A stretch of 64,000 nucleotides of DNA from Shewanella sairae. GTDB taxonomy: Bacteria; Pseudomonadota; Gammaproteobacteria; Enterobacterales; Shewanellaceae. Numbering within the stretch: position 1 is the first letter of the stretch; each line of letters begins with the position of its first letter. The position numbers were made by a program, and so were the translations under genes. The stretch covers positions 43,422 to 107,421 of the forward strand of contig NZ_JAKILT010000016.1 in the NCBI RefSeq assembly GCF_023283535.1. Direction: 5' to 3'. The notes beneath the pieces are model-generated. The model was not told the DNA's origin, ran no database searches, and was given only the letters and a program-made list of their open reading frames with translations. Below, piece after piece: positions 10,292 through 18,795 of the stretch.

Positions 10292-11626
10292 TTAGAACTC
10301 GCAATTAAGCTCCATCATAGAGGCTGATTTGGCACTAAAAAGGTGTTGATGCAATCTAGCGGCAAATTCATCAGTCATACCGGATATATAGTCGGCAATA
10401 ACGCGATAGCTGTTTTCGCCTCCTTGCTCACTGGCGAGCCAACGTTCCCGAGTATTGAGTGGTAATAAGCGCTCAGGATCTGAGATAAAAGCTTCAAACA
10501 GCTCCATTACTATTTGTTGGCCTTTATACTCGACCATTTGTATTTCAGGTTTGCGGATCACATACTTATAGACGAATTGCTTGAGCACATTGAGCGCTTC
10601 AGCAAAAGCGGGTTCTAGGGCCGCGTTATATCTTAATAGTGGCTCTTCAAACAAAGGGTTTTCTTGAATCGATATCGCCGTAACAAAACCATTTACTAGT
10701 GTGCCTATTGCATCTTTGCGCAGATGATGTTTGCTGGAAAACAATCTTTCGCTGATGGTGGTGAACTCGTTCTTTAACCAGTCGTCTTGGGTTTCTAGTA
10801 AAATTTGGGTGACATCAGTACGCCACTGCCCCTCATTAACAATGCCCATTACTATGGCATCTTCAAGATCGTGTACCGCGTAGGCAATGTCATCTGCCAA
10901 TTCCATGATTGAACAATCTAATGACTTATAACGGGTGCGTTTGTGTTTAACACCTTCTACGTCATGGCTGGATAAAAACAGTGCTCGATCATTTTCAGAT
11001 AAAGGCGCAAGCACCCAATCTAAAATTTCAATGTCATCATCAAAAAGGCCTTTTACAGGAAGCCAATCACCTGGCTTTAATTGCCTAAAATTGGCTACTG
11101 TCGGCTGTTCTTGGCGGCTGCAAAGTGCACTGAAGGACGCGGGATACTTTAGGATCCCAAGCAATGTTCTACGGCATAAGTTCATACCATAAAACTCAGT
11201 GTAGGGTTCTAACCGAGTTAATATACGAAATGTTTGGCCATTACCTTCAAAACCGCCTTTATCGCGCATCATATAGTTAAGCGCTATTTCGCCACCGTGA
11301 CCAAAAGGTGGATGACCGATATCGTGGGCAAGACACAGAGATTCGATAAGGCTCATTGAATCAAGAAGCGGATTGTACTCAGGCTGTTTTTGTTTAATTT
11401 GAGCGCATATACCAGTACCGATTTGTGACACTTCTAGTGAATGAGTGAGGCGGGTTCGATAAAAGTCATTCATGCCGACACCGAGCACTTGGGTTTTAGC
11501 CTGCAGTCGTCTAAAAGCAGCCGAATGCAATATTCGGGCTCTATCACGTTGGTAGGGGCTACGATGATCGTTACGCCTTTGTTTGTCCTCGCCTAAGCGT
11601 CTTTCATTCCAAACTGCGTCTGTCAT
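10292..11626 (-). CDS. dgt: Deoxyguanosinetriphosphate triphosphohydrolase-like protein
   Basis: HD-domain dNTP triphosphohydrolase (about 444 residues) expected to release tripolyphosphate from dGTP or other dNTPs in the cytoplasm. Metal-binding HD residues are seen in [25 protein letters not shown] and the later [18 protein letters not shown] chose the ATG at 11626: the ribosome site AAAGGA abuts the upstream ATG at 11632 but sits 6 bases before 11626. It follows yfbR by 18 bases and is probably co-transcribed. Family members from Shewanella and Vibrio are known as antiphage dGTPases; whether this copy is one is inference. Confidence 0.9.
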   Translation of the reverse strand: MTDAVWNERRLGEDKQRRNDHRSPYQRDRARILHSAAFRRLQAKTQVLGVGMNDFYRTRLTHSLEVSQIGTGICAQIKQKQPEYNPLLDSMSLIESLCLAHDIGHPPFGHGGEIALNYMMRDKGGFEGNGQTFRILTRLEPYTEFYGMNLCRRTLLGILKYPASFSALCSRQEQPTVANFRQLKPGDWLPVKGLFDDDIEILDWVLAPLSENDRALFLSSHDVEGVKHKRTRYKSLDCSIMELADDIAYAVHDLEDAIVMGIVNEGQWRTDVTQILLETQDDWLKNEFTTISERLFSSKHHLRKDAIGTLVNGFVTAISIQENPLFEEPLLRYNAALEPAFAEALNVLKQFVYKYVIRKPEIQMVEYKGQQIVMELFEAFISDPERLLPLNTRERWLASEQGGENSYRVIADYISGMTDEFAARLHQHLFSAKSASMMELNCEF

Positions 11627-11644
11627 ATACATTCCTTTAATGGC

Positions 11645-12232
11645 TTAAAGCAGCTTATTAATATCGTCTAAATCAAGGGTAAAGCTGGGAATAAAGCATT
11701 CGATAAAATAGTTTACCGCAGGGTTTGGATCGTCCTTTAGTCTCTGTTCCAAGCGTTTCTGTGCAGTGTTAAATTCAGTATTACCAGCACGCTTCTCTTC
11801 TAAACATTTAAGGTAGGCGCAAAGGGTGTCTGCTGATTTTACCAAAGCCTTGTACTCAACATCTGCGTACTCGCTGGTTAGCAGTGCCTGATAATCTTCT
11901 CTAAATTCTTCTGGCACCATCTCGAGGAGGCGTTGCTCGGCAATGGCTTCAATTTTTTTATATTCCGCCTCTATCTCTTTATTGAAGTATTTAACTGGGG
12001 TGGGTAGATCGCCGGTAATAATTTCGCTGGCATCATGATAGATAGCGATAGTAGCTGCTTGGTATGGGTCGTAGTTACCATCAAATTTTTTGTTGCTAAT
12101 AATTGCTAGCGCATGGGCAACCATAGAGACTTGTAGCGAGTGTTCTTGTACATTCTCAGTCCTAACGTTGTACATTAACGGCCAGCGTTGAATTAATTTC
12201 ATTCTAGCTAAATGGGCAAATAAGTGGCTCAT
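11645..12232 (-). CDS. yfbR: 5'-deoxynucleotidase YfbR
   Basis: HD-domain phosphatase removing phosphate from deoxyribonucleoside 5'-monophosphates (195 residues; E. coli form 199). Seen: [20 protein letters not shown] with the first metal histidine, [19 protein letters not shown] with the HD pair, and [16 protein letters not shown] with a later metal aspartate. The frame extends to a TTG at 12253, but ATG 12232 has GAGG 8 bases upstream and aligns with the family start ([13 protein letters not shown]), so it is preferred. It sits between alaA, as in E. coli, and dgt. Confidence 0.93.
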   Translation of the reverse strand: MSHLFAHLARMKLIQRWPLMYNVRTENVQEHSLQVSMVAHALAIISNKKFDGNYDPYQAATIAIYHDASEIITGDLPTPVKYFNKEIEAEYKKIEAIAEQRLLEMVPEEFREDYQALLTSEYADVEYKALVKSADTLCAYLKCLEEKRAGNTEFNTAQKRLEQRLKDDPNPAVNYFIECFIPSFTLDLDDINKLL

Positions 12233-12287
12233 TGCATGCCTCGTTGATAACAATTCTATTATTCGAGACTAGCATAATCGGCGTATA

Positions 12288-12313
12288 AAAAAACGACCCG
12301 AAGGTCGTTTTTT
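12288..12313 (-). terminator. Terminator of alaA
   Basis: Perfect stem aaaaaacgacc / ggtcgtttttt with a 4-base loop, 57 bases after the alaA stop on the minus strand. The flanking A/T runs would also work on the plus strand. Confidence 0.88.
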
Positions 12314-12369
12314 CTCGTTAAATTATTATAAAAAACAATTTAATGAATTACTTAACAAAAGCGATTTAG

Positions 12370-13584
12370 TTACTGCTTATAATTTCCGAGGAAATCACCA
12401 AATTCTGATAGTGCTTTGGTTAACTCTTCTTTGTACGGCAGGAACACCACGCGTACGTGATCAGGTTCTGGGTAGTTAAATGCAGAGCCCTGTACTAATA
12501 AGATCTTACGATCTTTTAGCAAGTCGAGCACTAAACGTTCATCATCGCGTAGGTTAAACTTCTTTTGATCAAGCTTAGCGAAGGCGTATAACGCACCCTT
12601 TGGTGTTTTAACGCTAACACCTGGAATCGAGTTAAGCATATCCACACAAGCATCACGTTGAACACGTAAACGTCCACCAGGTTGCACTAGCTCTTGAATG
12701 CTTTGATAACCACCTAAAGCTGTTTGAATAGCATGTTGGCTTGGTACGTTTGCACATAGACGCATAGAGGCCAGCATATCTAAGCCTTCAACATAACTCT
12801 TAGCCGCTTTCTTGTTACCTGTAAGCATCATCCAGCCTACACGGAAACCTGCCGCACGATATACTTTTGAAAGGCCGTTAAATGTGACGGTTAAAATATC
12901 GTCAGACAAGCTTGCTGCAGGAATATGTACAGCTTCATCGTATAAAATCTTGTCGTAGATCTCATCAGCAAACAAAATCATGTCGTTTTGGCGACATAGC
13001 TCAATTACTTCCAAGATCAGTACTTTTGAATACACTGCGCCAGTTGGGTTATTTGGGTTAATTAACACAATACCGCGGGTTCTTGGTGTGATCTTACTTT
13101 TGATATCTTCAAGATCTGGGAACCAGTCTGATTCTTCATCACAGCGGTAATGCTGTGCTTTACCGCCAGATAAATGAACTGAAGCCGTCCATAATGGATA
13201 ATCAGGAGAGGGTACTAGTACTTCATCACCACTATTAAGCAAACCTTGCATCGCCATCACGATAAGCTCAGATACACCGTTACCAATGTAAATGTCTTCG
13301 ATGTCTACACCAAAGATCCCTTGTGATTGGTAATGTTGCACAATCGCTTTACGGGCAGAAAATAGACCTTTCGATTCACAGTAACCTTGTGCGCTTGGCA
13401 GGTTTAAAATGACATCTCGAACGATCTCTTCAGGGGCCTCAAATCCAAATGGGGCAGGGTTACCAATATTCAGTTTAAGAATACGGTGACCTTCATCTTC
13501 TAGACGACGGGCTTCTTTATGTACTGGACCTCGAATGTCGTAACATACAGAATCTAATTTGTTGGATTTGATAATAGGGCGCAT
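12370..13584 (-). CDS. alaA: Glutamate-pyruvate aminotransferase AlaA
   Basis: PLP-dependent class I aminotransferase making alanine from pyruvate and glutamate (404 residues). Seen: NIGNPAPFGFEAPEEI, GYCESKGLFSARKAI, the NPNNPTGAVYS loop, FADEIYDKILYD with the PLP-binding aspartate and tyrosine, and SKVYRAAGFRVGW carrying the Schiff-base lysine. The ATG has GAGG 6 bases upstream. The alaA-yfbR order matches E. coli yfbQ-yfbR. Confidence 0.95.
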   Translation of the reverse strand: MRPIIKSNKLDSVCYDIRGPVHKEARRLEDEGHRILKLNIGNPAPFGFEAPEEIVRDVILNLPSAQGYCESKGLFSARKAIVQHYQSQGIFGVDIEDIYIGNGVSELIVMAMQGLLNSGDEVLVPSPDYPLWTASVHLSGGKAQHYRCDEESDWFPDLEDIKSKITPRTRGIVLINPNNPTGAVYSKVLILEVIELCRQNDMILFADEIYDKILYDEAVHIPAASLSDDILTVTFNGLSKVYRAAGFRVGWMMLTGNKKAAKSYVEGLDMLASMRLCANVPSQHAIQTALGGYQSIQELVQPGGRLRVQRDACVDMLNSIPGVSVKTPKGALYAFAKLDQKKFNLRDDERLVLDLLKDRKILLVQGSAFNYPEPDHVRVVFLPYKEELTKALSEFGDFLGNYKQ

Positions 13585-13955
13585 CTACACCTCGAAAATG
13601 CTGAAAATACGAGCCAAACACTTCTTTGACTTTGTTGCAGGCACAATAGCTAAAAACAAACCACAAATAAAGGATTAAATATCTAATTTAACGCAATAAA
13701 AAAGATAATGATCTTATTTTGATTGTTTTAAATACCTACATTTAGATGCTTATGCTTTTCAGGTTGCTTTTTTTAGTACTTACTATCGAAAGGTGGGAGT
13801 AAGGCGTCATATAAAGCCTAAATTAGGATTTTGATGCTTGCGGCAGTTTTTTGCGCTGGTTTTAGCATGTTAGTCGGTTAGTTTAGCTATTTTGGATCGG
13901 AAGCGGATGTCATGGAAGCAAAGATAGTTCTGTCAGCTTGGTTTGCTGCGAGCAT
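13585..13955. other. Intergenic region between alaA and efp
   Basis: About 370 bases with no credible gene on either strand. The part next to alaA (13640-13790) is strongly A+T-rich and presumably holds the alaA promoter. No named operator was recognised. Confidence 0.5.
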
Positions 13956-13983
13956 AAAAAAGCCGGCAAGTAGCCGGCTTTTT
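13956..13983 (-). terminator. Terminator of efp
   Basis: Hairpin aaaaagccggc / gccggcttttt, 16 bases beyond the efp stop on the minus strand. The stem is GC-rich with A/T flanks, so it may also work in the other direction. Confidence 0.9.
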
Positions 13984-13998
13984 AAAACGAATTTAAAA

Positions 13999-14559
13999 TT
14001 AAACGCGCTTTTTGAACTCGTTAGTACGAGTATCAATTTCAATCATGTCGCCAGTCTTAACGAAGTCAGCAACACTTAGCGTACCGCCGCCAGTGATAGT
14101 AGCAGGCTTCATTACTTTACCTGAAGTATCACCACGAGCTGAAGGCTCAGTGTAAGTCACTTCACGTACTACTGAAGTTGGTAGTTCAACTGAAATTGCT
14201 TTGCCTTCGTAGAAAGTAACTTGACAGTTTTCTTCCATGCCATCAACGATGTATGCAGCAGCATCGCCTAGGTTTTCAGCTTCAACGTCGTACTGGTTGT
14301 ATTCTGCGTCCATGAAAACATACATAGGATCAGCGAAGTAAGAGTAAGTACAGTCTAGACGCTCTAGAATGATGTCTTCCATCTTGTCTTCACCTTTGAA
14401 GGTGCTTTCAGTTGTAGAATCTTGTAGAACGTGCTTAAGCTTTAATTTAACGATAGCAGCGTTACGGCCAGAACGAGTTGTTTCAGTTTTTTGAACAACC
14501 CATGGGCTGCCATCTAACATGATCACGTTACCAGGACGGAGTTCATGAGCAGTTTTCAT
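13999..14559 (-). CDS. efp: Translation elongation factor P, Arg32 type
   Basis: EF-P binds stalled ribosomes at the E/P site and speeds polyproline synthesis. 186 residues with three beta-barrel domains. The tip loop of domain I reads TTRSGRNAA, placing arginine at position 32 rather than the lysine at the equivalent position (34) in E. coli. Arg32 EF-P is the substrate of EarP, which adds rhamnose, and earP lies directly upstream in the same direction 45 bases away. This argues for the EarP pathway rather than EpmA/EpmB/EpmC lysylation. Confidence 0.97.
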   Translation of the reverse strand: MKTAHELRPGNVIMLDGSPWVVQKTETTRSGRNAAIVKLKLKHVLQDSTTESTFKGEDKMEDIILERLDCTYSYFADPMYVFMDAEYNQYDVEAENLGDAAAYIVDGMEENCQVTFYEGKAISVELPTSVVREVTYTEPSARGDTSGKVMKPATITGGGTLSVADFVKTGDMIEIDTRTNEFKKRV

Positions 14560-14604
14560 TACACTATTTCCTATTTTAGGTTTTTTCTATTTAAACGTAG
14601 TATC

Positions 14605-15798
14605 TTAGCTATTTTTGACGAATTGAACTAGTCGAGAAACAAGATCTACATCATTTATCGCATCGATTGGCCATTGCTTTGCGTGTTGCTGCAACGGCAA
14701 ATCGGCTAAATTTAGTTGTTGCCAGTGCTCGCTGGTCTCAGCAGCTTGCTCTTGGTTAAAGGCAAGGTTGAGTGCTTTCCAGCTATTCGCTAATTCTGGC
14801 GGCAGATTATTACAGTAAAGCTGCATAAAGGCATCTAATTTTATTAGATGATAGTCATCTTCTTGCACATATATGTGCCAAATGAACGGTTTTGCAGCCC
14901 ATTGAGCGCGTAAAAACGAATCTTCACCCCTAACGATATTAAAATCACAGCTCCAAAGTAGCTTATCGTAGCCTTCTTGATCTGTCATCGGCAAAATATG
15001 AATGACTAAATTATTGAGTTTAATTTGGCTGCCTGCAGATATTTCATCAACAGAGCAGGGCAGTAACTCAACTAAGCTATTAAGGCAACGTCCTTTTGGG
15101 ATCAGCGCATGCACAGTTTGCTCGCTATGTTGCCACAGCTGACATAGTGCCAGTAAAGAAGCGGTTTCATAACTAAAGATACTCACGACGGTATCACTCG
15201 CTTTTATTCCTTGAAGGCCTAGGCTTTCAAACAAATTTAAACGATTGTTAATATCGGCCTGCCAAACATCACGCTGCCCAAATAACTGTTTTTCGCAAAT
15301 TAAGCCGCCGGTTTTATCAGTAAAGCCCGGGAAGTAGAAATACTTCTTTAGGCCACTGGTTTGCATTGATGGTAGGCCGTGACAGCCTTCAACCCAGGAT
15401 TCTGCGCTCAGGTATTCCAGATTTAGCCAAACGGGTGGCTTTGGCTGAGTAGCATCTTCAGCATAGTGTTGCTTGGCAGTTATTAGCTGTTGCTTTACCT
15501 GTGCAGGTAATTCACAAGCAAATGCCTCTATGAGTACATCTCCGGCATAATAACCAGCTTTAAGCGGCTCAGACCATTGATTAATTTTGATGCCAAAATG
15601 AGTTTGCGTCACTAGCTTAGGGTCAAGCTGCGGCAAAATGTGCTGAAAACTGTTTAAGTCATCGACCCAGAGAGTGACATTTATTTTATGTTCAACTGCC
15701 AACTGTTTCGCAAGTCGCCATGTCACGCCAATATCGCCATAATTGTCGACTACAGTACAAAATATATCCCAATTCTGTTCTGTGTTTTGACTTGCCAT
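14605..15798 (-). CDS. earP: EF-P arginine rhamnosyltransferase EarP
   Basis: Transfers rhamnose from dTDP-beta-L-rhamnose to Arg32 of EF-P (GT104 family, formerly DUF2331, GT-B fold). 397 residues. Seen: DIFCTVVDNYGDIGVTWRLA with D18 and D22, matching the two catalytic aspartates known from the family, and RGEDSFLRAQWAAKPFIWHIY with R290 and E292 of the nucleotide-sugar site. Directly upstream of its substrate gene efp. The dTDP-rhamnose pathway genes (rml) are not in this window. Confidence 0.95.
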   Translation of the reverse strand: MASQNTEQNWDIFCTVVDNYGDIGVTWRLAKQLAVEHKINVTLWVDDLNSFQHILPQLDPKLVTQTHFGIKINQWSEPLKAGYYAGDVLIEAFACELPAQVKQQLITAKQHYAEDATQPKPPVWLNLEYLSAESWVEGCHGLPSMQTSGLKKYFYFPGFTDKTGGLICEKQLFGQRDVWQADINNRLNLFESLGLQGIKASDTVVSIFSYETASLLALCQLWQHSEQTVHALIPKGRCLNSLVELLPCSVDEISAGSQIKLNNLVIHILPMTDQEGYDKLLWSCDFNIVRGEDSFLRAQWAAKPFIWHIYVQEDDYHLIKLDAFMQLYCNNLPPELANSWKALNLAFNQEQAAETSEHWQQLNLADLPLQQHAKQWPIDAINDVDLVSRLVQFVKNS

Positions 15799-15844
15799 AG
15801 TTAAACGCTCACGGTAATCGCCTATTAAGGCTGTTAATTAGTCT

Positions 15845-15895
15845 TTTTTGTCTCAGATAAATGAGACAAAAAAGCGGCATTATCTGCCGCTTTTA
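15845..15895 (-). terminator. Tandem terminators after fldA
   Basis: Two adjacent hairpins read on the minus strand: the first has stem AAAAGCGGCA / TGCCGCTTTT then T, and the second has TTGTCTCA / TGAGACAA flanked by A and T runs. They share the A/T segment between them. Together they insulate earP from fldA. Confidence 0.82.
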
Positions 15896-15941
15896 ATGAG
15901 AGTGTACATTAGCCAGAAAAGGCTAAGTGCATGACTCTTTT

Positions 15942-16469
15942 TTAGTCTTCAAGCTCTGCTAAACACATCTCTTCATAGATTTGTTTAACCCAAGCATCAA
16001 CACGTTCTTCAGTTAGTTCTGGTTGACGGTCTTCGTCAATACCTAGACCAACGAAATGGTTTTCATCGGCTAAGCCTTTAGACTCTTCAAAGTCGTAACC
16101 CGCTGTTGGCCAGTGACCAATAACAACTGCGCCACGTGCTTCAACGATTTCGTTGACCATGCCCATAGCATCAAGGAAGTACTCAGCGTAATCTTCCTGA
16201 TCGCCACAACCAAAGATTGCGACAAGTTTATCTTCGAAGTTGATTTGCTCAAGTTCAGGGAAGAAATCATCCCAGTCACATTGTGCTTCACCGTAATACC
16301 AAGTTGGAATGCCGAAAATCAACAGATCGTAATCTGCGATTTGTTCCTTGGTACTTTTGGCAATATCTTTCACCTCAACCATTTGCTTGCCCAGTTTCTT
16401 CTGGATCATTTTGGCGACGGCTTCGGTGTTGCCTGTATCAGACCCGAAAAAAAGACCTACAGTTGCCAT
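15942..16469 (-). CDS. fldA: Flavodoxin FldA
   Basis: Long-chain flavodoxin, an FMN electron carrier in the cytoplasm (175 residues). The phosphate loop is GSDTGNTE at residues 9-16. FMN-stacking aromatics are in IPTWYYGEAQCDWDD and the FGCGDQEDYAEYF loop, and the inserted segment typical of long-chain forms is present. Electron donor in known relatives to IspG/IspH, biotin synthase and methionine synthase. The fldA-ybfE order matches E. coli. Confidence 0.96.
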   Translation of the reverse strand: MATVGLFFGSDTGNTEAVAKMIQKKLGKQMVEVKDIAKSTKEQIADYDLLIFGIPTWYYGEAQCDWDDFFPELEQINFEDKLVAIFGCGDQEDYAEYFLDAMGMVNEIVEARGAVVIGHWPTAGYDFEESKGLADENHFVGLGIDEDRQPELTEERVDAWVKQIYEEMCLAELED

Positions 16470-16525
16470 TGTTGTTCCTTTAATATCTAGTTAACTATTA
16501 ATGGTGTGCGTGTTTTTAAAAGTGG

Positions 16526-16798
16526 TTAATCTCTAACCTGCTTTTGAAGTATAGATTCGATTAGTTGACTGCGGCTGATATTACTGGCCATAGCCTGTTC
16601 ATTCAAGGCGTCATACAAATCTTGTGACACCTTTAACTCTATTCGTTTTAATCCGTTTGCTCTGTCACGCTGAATTTGGTTTCGTTTATTAATTTTTAGC
16701 TGTTGGTCCCGCGGCAAAGGATTGCTGCGAGGCCGACCACGTCGCTTTTCTGTTGCAAACAGATCAATGGTGGTTCTATCTGATGTTTCTTTTGCCAT
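16526..16798 (-). CDS. ybfE: YbfE family DNA-binding-like protein
   Basis: Small basic protein, 90 residues, matching E. coli YbfE (called LexA-regulated there). Seen: DRTTIDLFATEKRRGRPRSNPLPRDQQ with an AT-hook-like RGRPR, and a C-terminal ribbon-helix-helix-like part (RIELKVSQDLYDAL, then NISRSQLIESIL). The frame runs open to 16894, but ATG 16798 aligns with the family start MAKE. No LexA box (CTGT-N8-ACAG) is visible just upstream. Confidence 0.88.
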   Translation of the reverse strand: MAKETSDRTTIDLFATEKRRGRPRSNPLPRDQQLKINKRNQIQRDRANGLKRIELKVSQDLYDALNEQAMASNISRSQLIESILQKQVRD

Positions 16799-16809
16799 TG
16801 AGTTCGTTT

Positions 16810-17031
16810 TTAACCGATACCTGAGCCTTCCCAGGTCATCTGTATAATCCCTTTTGCAATAAACCCGGCGCAGCCGAGAAATAACACTAACCAAACGATG
16901 TAACGCCCAAACTTAGGCACTTTGCCTTCTTTGAGCACATCTTGAATGGCCATACCGATAAAAAAGAAAATGGCAGCAAAAAACAGGTTTAAGCCTAACG
17001 CTTCAATCTGCTCCATATATTGCATTAACAT
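16810..17031 (-). CDS. DUF2788 family small membrane protein
   Basis: Small protein of 73 residues with two hydrophobic helices (about 12-30 and 44-65) separated by a short charged loop containing KEGKVPKFGRYIVWL. I recognise it as DUF2788, common in gamma-proteobacteria; function unknown. The ATG at 17031 has AAAGGA about 7 bases upstream. It sits 11 bases upstream of ybfE and probably shares its transcript. Confidence 0.8.
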   Translation of the reverse strand: MLMQYMEQIEALGLNLFFAAIFFFIGMAIQDVLKEGKVPKFGRYIVWLVLFLGCAGFIAKGIIQMTWEGSGIG

Positions 17032-17127
17032 TCGCCATTCCTTTCTAGGCCAAAAAATTTGCGCGAATATACCATATAAGTTTTCTAACGGCTATATGCT
17101 TTACACGTGTCTTAAGTTAAAAATGGC

Positions 17128-17886
17128 CTAATGAGTTGTGATGAAATCTTTAACTATACGATTAAAAATGCTGGCTTTTTGTGCATGTAGCCAATGTCCA
17201 GTACCTTCAATTGTTTTGGCTTTTACATTTGGAAACTGCTCAACAATACATTGCCGATAATCAGCGACAACATAGTCAGAATCACCGCCACGAACGAACA
17301 GGCAGGGACCTGTGTAAGTTTTATCGAATGTTGGCCAGGCGATGATATCGGGGTAACTTTGTTTTAATCCCGCAAGATTCATTTTCCAGCCAAAGCCATG
17401 TTCTGTGCGCGTAAGAGATTTTAATAAAAATTGTGCAGTGCCGTCATCGATATCATGTGCTTTCATATGTGTTAGCGCTTGACGGCGATCTTTTAGTTCC
17501 GTTAACGGCATAGACTCCAGTGCAGAGAAGACTTTGTCATGACGACTTGGATATGTGACAGGTGCGATATCTGCAACAACCAGTTTATTCACTTTGCTTG
17601 GGTAAAGTAATGCGGTTGCCATCGCTATTTTTCCGCCCATTGAATGTCCAATCAGGCTGGCATCAGGAAAGCCTAATTTGTCCATTAGCTGTACCACGCT
17701 CTGTGCGAGTGAAATGTAGTCCATGGTGGCAACTTTTGGGCTTAAGCCATGATTAAGTACATCAACGCGGACAACAGTAAAATTTTGCTCGAGTTCTTTA
17801 CCTAAGGCTTTTAGATTGTCTAGGTCGCCAAAAAGGCCATGGATGAGAATCACGGCAGGACCTTGGCCGCTGATATTGTAATGCAT
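17128..17886 (-). CDS. ybfF: Alpha/beta-fold esterase YbfF
   Basis: Serine hydrolase of the alpha/beta fold, 252 residues. Oxyanion region HGLFGDLDNL, nucleophile S82 in GHSMGGKIAM, and catalytic histidine in EGTGHWLHAQK. The E. coli YbfF acts on short acyl esters and acyl-CoA thioesters in vitro; the true substrate is not known. It is divergent from seqA with a 275-base gap that must hold both promoters, and the ybfF/seqA-pgm plus ybfE-fldA neighbourhood matches E. coli. Confidence 0.92.
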   Translation of the reverse strand: MHYNISGQGPAVILIHGLFGDLDNLKALGKELEQNFTVVRVDVLNHGLSPKVATMDYISLAQSVVQLMDKLGFPDASLIGHSMGGKIAMATALLYPSKVNKLVVADIAPVTYPSRHDKVFSALESMPLTELKDRRQALTHMKAHDIDDGTAQFLLKSLTRTEHGFGWKMNLAGLKQSYPDIIAWPTFDKTYTGPCLFVRGGDSDYVVADYRQCIVEQFPNVKAKTIEGTGHWLHAQKASIFNRIVKDFITTH

Positions 17887-18161
17887 TATCGTACACGCCT
17901 ATAAAACTAACTTGGCGCAGATTGTGCCTTGGATGGCTGCAGAATCCAACAGATTGGTCCAAAAACATCATCAAAGCACAAAATGTAATCAAAGATCGCT
18001 TAGATAATATGAACTTTCACCGTTTGATCGCAGTTTTCATTTAATGGCGCTTTATCAAGGCACTAAACCTCGCTACACTGAGCAAATAATTCGGGATCGT
18101 TTTGCGATCGTTCGCAAGCTACAACACGATTCCGCTATTTTACTTAAGGAAGACTACCATT

Positions 18162-18719
18162 ATGAAATATATCGAAGTTGATGAAGAGCTTTATCGACAT
18201 ATCGCCAGTAAGACTGAACAAATTGGCGAAAGCGCTTCGGATATTTTGCGCCGTATTTTGGGATTACAAGTTGAATCCGTGGTTGAAGCTGCCCCTGAAG
18301 AGATTAGTCATCCAAGCTTAGAGCAGGAACCGGTAAAAAAAGCAAAGGTCGCTACTGTTGCTCCTGTTACGGCAAAAGCCGTTTCTAAGTTCAGCCATCT
18401 TATTGATGCAGAGTTGCTGGCGAGTCAAAAAGGCGCGGTAGGGCGGTTCCTTTTTATTTTAGATACAGTGTATCAGGCCTCTCCAAAGCAATTTGAGCAG
18501 GTACTGCAGATCCAAGGACGTGATCGTTTGTATTTTGCTACGTCTAAAGACGCTTTATTAAAAGCCAGTAAATCAGCTAACCCGAAAGAGATTGGGCAAA
18601 GTGGTTTCTGGGTTACGACTAATAACAATACAGCGAAAAAGCGAACTATTTTATCTGAGGTATTATTACAGTTCAAAGCAGATGAAGAACAAGTAACGCA
18701 AATCGTTGAAAAGATTTAG
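18162..18719 (+). CDS. seqA: Replication negative regulator SeqA
   Basis: Binds hemimethylated GATC sites and sequesters oriC after initiation; also organises new DNA. 185 residues. The N-terminal oligomerisation domain is MKYIEVDEELYRHIASKT with ESASDILRRILGL, followed by a variable acidic/basic linker (about 40-75), then the DNA-binding domain. The frame opens at 18102, but ATG 18162 has AAGGA about 10 bases upstream and matches the family N-terminus. Its presence implies Dam methylation in this organism. It lies directly upstream of pgm, as in E. coli. Confidence 0.95.
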   Translation: MKYIEVDEELYRHIASKTEQIGESASDILRRILGLQVESVVEAAPEEISHPSLEQEPVKKAKVATVAPVTAKAVSKFSHLIDAELLASQKGAVGRFLFILDTVYQASPKQFEQVLQIQGRDRLYFATSKDALLKASKSANPKEIGQSGFWVTTNNNTAKKRTILSEVLLQFKADEEQVTQIVEKI

Positions 18720-18750
18720 TGACATAAAGTCATCATATATATTAGTTAAG

Positions 18751-18780
18751 TTAACCGTGATTAAAACCAATCACGGTTAA
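18751..18780 (+). promoter_or_regulatory. Perfect hairpin in the seqA-pgm spacer
   Basis: Twelve-base perfect inverted repeat TTAACCGTGATT / AATCACGGTTAA with a 6-base loop, ending 4 bases before the pgm ribosome site (AAGGAG). There is no T run, so it is unlikely to terminate. It could alter mRNA stability or pgm translation, or be a protein-binding site. Confidence 0.6.
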
Positions 18781-18795
18781 ACAAGGAGAAAGTCT

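Noticed and set aside
16526..16894. LexA control of ybfE
   Set aside because: No CTGT-N8-ACAG sequence near the start, so the E. coli annotation was not carried over.
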